The notes beneath the pieces are model-generated. The model saw nothing but the letters and a program-made list of their open reading frames with translations, was not told the origin of the DNA and searched no databases. Positions 60,016 to 64,000 of a DNA stretch of 64,000 nt are shown here, in pieces (positions within the stretch are counted from its first letter, which is position 1; each line of letters begins with the position of its first letter). The translations under genes and the position numbers were made by a program. The stretch is from Artemisia argyi (lineage: Eukaryota; Streptophyta; Magnoliopsida; Asterales; Asteraceae): NCBI GenBank assembly GCA_030686995.1, contig CM060692.1, forward strand, positions 13,001,465-13,065,464, written 5' to 3'.

Positions 60016-60642
60016 CCTCTTTAGACGCATTTGTTTCACAAGATTGTCGGTAGTGAAGAAATAAGTCTAAGTATAAGCAACATTCGGGCCAAGAAAGAAG
60101 AATTTATCATATACAGATTCTCACTTTTGTTATCTTTCTAATTTGTCATAAATTTTATTGTATGTCGCTGAAGGAGAAGTTTCATGATGTAGATTTGATA
60201 AATTATGGCTATCTATAATCTATCTGCAACTTTGTTATTAAGTTTATATGCAATATATATGTTCAAGGGAAATTCTAGCAATGTCCTAAAGGAAAACCAA
60301 TAAGCACACAAACACAAAACACGGGGAATTAAACTTGTTTGGTCGATTTGGGGTTGTTTCAAGTCCGTAGATAATTACAAACATAGAACCCTCTCTAAAA
60401 TATTTATACCTGTAAAACTCTATGTACGCTTCGTTCAGGTCCTATACAAGAGAAAATTCCGTAATACTAATGGGGTCAAGTCTTCGGACCTAGCAGCCTT
60501 TTCGTCTAGTTATACCATAAATATTTCACTTGGGTTGTGATCCACAGTTCCAGTTCGGTTTGTAAAACCATTCGGGACACATAGAAACATTAAAACTCGT
60601 ATATGGGTGGGAAGAAGGATATGCTAGTTTCTTGTGTTTAGC
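60016..60642. other. 3' flank of the TMK-like gene
   Basis: Contains the 3' UTR with possible polyadenylation signals (AATTTTATTG, 60,150-60,160). The rest (60,280-60,600) has no ORF or repeat I recognise. Confidence 0.5.
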
Positions 60643-60919
60643 CAGTGCCGTCTCTGAGTTTATGGAGGCCCAGTGCACGATTTAGTTTAAAGACAAGTAG
60701 GGGGCCTAAAATAGAAAGTAAATAATTTAATTAAAAGAAAAAATGAGAAACAATGGTTTTCAATGTGCATGACCATCATTTTTTAATGCAACACTATAAA
60801 TCAAATACATGAAGTCACTTTTATAGGATATATATACATATCATATAAAAATTTTGAGGTCCCTAGAATTTGGAGGCCTTGTGCGATAGCACGCCTCGCA
60901 CACGCTCATATACGCCTTG
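60643..60919. mobile_element. hAT-type MITE, 277 bp, with an 8-bp TGTTTAGC duplication
   Basis: TGTTTAGC occurs at 60,635-60,642 and 60,920-60,927. The enclosed element starts CAGTGCCGTCTCTGAG and ends, read on the other strand, CAAGGCGTATATGAG: imperfect terminal inverted repeats starting with CA, as in hAT elements. Subterminal GGAGGCC-GTGC motifs occur at both ends. No transposase is present, so it is non-autonomous. Confidence 0.85.
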
Positions 60920-61085
60920 TGTTTAGCTGATAATCAATGCATATTCATCAAGGAGAATAAAACTAAATAGGGAACCTTTATTTCAAGTTAAAAGTACACA
61001 ATTCACAATTCCATGTATCTAAAATATGTAAATCAAGTAAAACACAAAGATCTTTAAAGTCTTTTCATGTGATCAGATTTACGGT

Positions 61086-61935
61086 TTAAATCCATATATC
61101 TGAAGTGCAGTCACAACCGGGGTATCTCATTTGATGAGCCAAACAAGGACCATCTGGTTCAGCTCCAAGGTCAACAACATATAGAAAGTTGGGTTTATCG
61201 AAAGTCCACTTTTTTCAGTGTCGACATCAATTTGCAGCATGTGAGATCCTTTTTCCACAACTTCTGGATAGAACTGCTTGTCCCATTTGCTAAGTAACTA
61301 GTTTGTAACGTACAGAAGTTTCCCGTCTATGCTTAGTTGAATCATCTGTGGTCCTCCTGGCAATCGGTGTCCCTAAATGAAACAATCAAAACGAGTTTAA
61401 ACAATGCATGAGTTATATACAATGTGAATTAAATGTCTCGGTGTTCATATATGCGGAGTATTAGATAGTGTCCGGATGTATTAGTGTAGTTTGACAACAC
61501 CGCAACTATTAGTCCCAAGACGCAAATCCAAATACCCCCTCTGCTACAGATAATCATATGATTTACTTTGAAAGCATACCTCCAAACATAATAAAGGATA
61601 TATGTGTGACCCTTGCAGCATATGATCATTGTAAATTTGTAACTACAAAAAAAACATACCTTAACTTTGGGAACGTCAACCTGGTAAGTAGTACCATCTT
61701 CGTTCTCAGCAACTACGGGGCTTCGTTTCTGAAAAAAACCACCGACAAACACTTGACCAACCGAAACAGGACTCTTAGGGTCTTCGATATTATACTGTCT
61801 AATATCCCCATGTAGCCAGTTCACAAAGTAAAGAAACCGAGGATCATCAAGTGAAATTAGGAAATCTGTAATAAGTCCTGGCATTTCTCGGAGAATCAAG
61901 TTGTGGACCTTCACTGGTCTCACCTTCGCTGCGAC
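61086..61935 (-). pseudogene. Selenium-binding protein (methanethiol oxidase-like), 3'-end pseudogene
   Basis: Two exons on the minus strand. Exon 61,660-61,935 encodes [59 protein letters not shown] and ends PKVK at a GTATG donor. Exon 61,086-61,372 starts after a TTTAG acceptor and encodes GGPQMIQLSIDGKLLYVTN, a TAG, then [20 protein letters not shown] and, after a frameshift near 61,180, the conserved end HQMRYPG-DCTSDIW. This matches the C-terminal third of plant SBP proteins (from memory). The 5' exons are absent. One stop, one frameshift and the truncation show it is not functional. Confidence 0.9.
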
Positions 61936-62152
61936 CTATGTTACTAAGTTTTTATTAGACCCTTTTTTGTTAGATATTTATGATTAATGCACATCCAACA
62001 AACCCTGCCTTTTGTTGGGTTGTGCAAAAACCTTATCTGTGAATAACTAACACAACGTGGCTTCTTGAACACTATATCTTAAACCGGTTTATCCGAAAAT
62101 TCATTTATTATTGTAGTAAATTATTTAATACTGTAGTAGATTTATGACACCC
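61936..62152. other. Unassigned spacer before the TMK duplicate
   Basis: No gene or repeat recognised. It ends at GACACCC, after which homology to the TMK promoter begins. Confidence 0.4.
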
Positions 62153-62181
62153 TAACTATTAAGAAAATATATACTAATAAG

Positions 62182-62248
<67 letters not shown>

Positions 62249-62468
62249 TAAAAGACGTGTTTTGAGGGTCAGCCTAACAGACCCCTTTCTTATCTGTACC
62301 AAAAATTCCACAACTTTGGCCCCCATTACCCGATATGCCCATTTTTCCACCTCCATATTAAAGTAATACTAAAATTTTCATTGAAACATCAGGGAAATCG
62401 GTTCTCTACGGGCTGAAGACTAAGTACTCCTTATATTCAGCACAAGCTAACTCCACCCTTGGAAACGA
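62153..62468 (+). promoter_or_regulatory. Duplicated TMK promoter with a T64 tract
   Basis: Homologous to 57,118-57,332 from TAACTATTAAG onward. A homopolymer of 64 T (62,184-62,247) stands where the functional gene has 7 T. An extra 70 bp (about 62,320-62,425, with CCCGATATG and CATCAGGGAAATCGG) is absent from the other copy. Confidence 0.7.
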
Positions 62469-63195
62469 TGGACTATCACCGCTGCTGCAGTTTCATTTTC
62501 AGCCTCACATTCTTCCTCCTTGTCTTCAACTGCTGATGATGCAGCCATCATGGCTAAGCTTTCCACATCCATTTCCCCTACCCCGTCTTCGTGGGATGGG
62601 AACAATTTCAGTCCATGGGAAGGAATTATTTGTGACAACTACAACAGTGTTACTATCATTAATCTTGCTCAGAAATCACTCACTGGAACCCTCCCATCTG
62701 ACCTCAACAGGCTTTATAACCTTAGAACTCTAGCTATGAAAGGAAACTCATTATCGGGTGCTTTACCAACATTAGCCAACTTTGATTCCCTTGAACACGT
62801 TATACTCCATAGTAACAACTTTACTTAAATCCCCTCAGACTTTTTTCATCGTCTCGCTAATCTCCAGATTTTTAGCATTTCAAGCAACTTACAGTTGACC
62901 CCATGGAGTCTCCCTAACTACCTTACTTGGAGTACCAATTTACAAGTCTTTGAGGCCAACCAAGCCAACATATATGGTTCCATTCCTGACGTTTTCGATA
63001 GACTTCTTAATTTGGGTAGACTCCACCTGTCTTACAATAACCTCACTGGAAGTCTGCCTGCATCTTTTAATGGATTACGGATTCAAAATTCATTGCTTAA
63101 TAATCAGCTTCAAGGCCTTTCTTGTACGCTTGATGTACTCTCTTCCATAACTCAAATTAGTCAAGTTTCGTTAGAAGGTAATGCGTTCACTGGTT
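62469..63195 (+). pseudogene. Truncated TMK-like LRR receptor duplicate
   Basis: Starts ATGGACTATCAC like the gene at 57,333, but a small deletion in the signal-peptide region shifts the frame into a TGA. The LRR part continues in another frame ([36 protein letters not shown]), with a TAA at 62,826. After a further indel it reads YGSIPDVFDRLLNLGRLHLS and LDVLSSITQISQVSLEGNAF. Homology stops at 63,195, right after NAFTG, about 250 residues into the protein. Island, transmembrane and kinase parts are absent. It is a dead tandem duplicate. Confidence 0.92.
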
Positions 63196-63516
63196 GGAAT
63201 CCTTTCTATGTTAGATTGATGGTAATCGATATGACACCTCAAAATGTTTTGTGCAAAGTGGAATTGGTGCAAAGTAATACAGAATCAAGTTTTATTGTAG
63301 TATTGTGTATGCTAGTAATAATGGTGCTGAGAGGAGGAGCTTATGGGGTGATTGTGTTTTGAATAAGCAGGCTGTGGGTAAGAACCCATGGGTAATTTTG
63401 GGTGATTTTAGTGTTACTTTAGATGTTTCATAACTCTCATCTGGTGCCTCTATTAGTACTCAAGATATGCATGACTTTAAAGATGCTGTGAACACTATGG
63501 AAGTTGATGATATATG
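63196..63516 (+). mobile_element. LINE endonuclease-domain fragment joined to the LRR pseudogene
   Basis: The plus strand carries pieces of a plant LINE ORF2 endonuclease: WNPFYVRLMVIDMTPQNVLC, then, in other frames, WGDCVLNKQAVGKNPWVILG, DFSVTLDVS and SISTQDMHDFKDAVNTMEV. The ILGDF motif and the following SGASIS-type stretch are characteristic of these nucleases (from memory). Several frame changes and a stop are present. It replaces the rest of the LRR duplicate. Confidence 0.82.
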
Positions 63517-64000
63517 TGTTGGTTATGCGCTCGTAAATCAATAATTATACGGCTAGAAATTACGTGAGCCTATCGGGGCACACACGTATACACGAAGAAC
63601 ACGTTTATTGTATATTTAATATACATCTGTTAAATATATTTATTAAATGTATAATATGTTTTACGAAATAATTTAACGGTTGTTAGTTTAAATCGTTGGA
63701 CACTTTAACTAATTTAAATATATGTTAAATATAAAAGAGAGGGACTTGGATATACATCCGATCATAAAAGAAAAACACACGACAAAGAATTATATGGAAA
63801 TGATTTTTGTGGTTTTTTCTTTTGATCAAAATGTTATACGACCACAATATAAAAGAAGCTTAGGATTGTTTTTGTTTTCCTTTTTGATCATCACACGACA
63901 ACAAAAACAATAAAAAGGAAATGATTTTATTGTCTTTTCCTTTTGGTCCTCATTTACCGCAAGAGGAGAAAATAAAAACAAATAGACAAACAAATCTTTT
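63517..64000 (+). mobile_element. Possible start of a Copia LTR
   Basis: TGTTGGTTATGCGCTCG at 63,517 looks like a Copia LTR start, and a TATA-like CAATATAAAAG lies at 63,845-63,855. No second copy or internal sequence is in the window. No gene seen. Confidence 0.35.

Noticed and set aside
62174..62356. Lys-rich minus-strand ORF
   Set aside because: It is the translation of the T64 homopolymer.

Overview
This is a TE-dense stretch of a plant nuclear genome. It has no operons or bacterial signals, but it has plant-type LTR retrotransposons with tRNA primer-binding sites, a Helitron end, a hAT MITE, LINE pieces and a TMK-type receptor kinase gene with a GT-AG intron. A daisy-family (Asteraceae) eudicot is my best guess, from remembered resemblance of the gag-only ORFs to Asteraceae repeats. 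That is inference and cannot be proved here.

Layout. (1) 1-1.2 kb: the 3' end of a Copia element (+). (2) 1.2-11.9 kb: element A, an Athila-like Gypsy element (-) with gag and protease but no RT, RNase H or integrase, and with two LTRs that do not match. (3) 11.9-27.9 kb: element B, a Tat-like gag-only Gypsy element (+), interrupted by element C. (4) 14,591-27,338: element C, a complete Tekay-like chromovirus (-) with CATAC target-site duplications, an extra ORF upstream of gag, and a gag-pol frame closed only by three stop codons. (5) 27.9-29.2 kb: a Copia 3' fragment (-). (6) 29.2-34.8 kb: element D, a decayed Gypsy remnant (+) with a ten-copy 27-bp repeat in its LTR. (7) 34.8-57.1 kb: an apparent Helitron carrying one CAMTA-like exon and one lysyl-tRNA-synthetase-like exon. 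It is broken up by element E (16.1-kb Athila, GGTAC duplications, nearly identical LTRs), a LINE 3' end (9-bp duplication) and element F (internally deleted Copia, GATGG duplications). (8) 57.1-60.0 kb: the only intact host gene, a TMK-like LRR receptor kinase. (9) 60.0-64.0 kb: a 277-bp hAT MITE, a selenium-binding-protein pseudogene, a truncated TMK duplicate with a T64 promoter tract, a LINE endonuclease fragment and a possible LTR start.

How the parts relate. A looks like a non-autonomous partner of E-type elements: the two share LTR ends, primer site and about 1.9 kb of non-coding DNA before the 3' LTR, while A has an acidic repeat region where pol should be. Insertion order can be read from the nesting. 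C went into B. The Helitron was hit by D, E, F and the LINE. The Helitron end coincides exactly with the point where homology between the two TMK promoters breaks. No wholly new system is certain. The best leads are the A/E shared non-coding block, the recent element E that carries pol stops and a protease Asp-to-Asn change, the extra ORF of C, and the two-gene Helitron capture.
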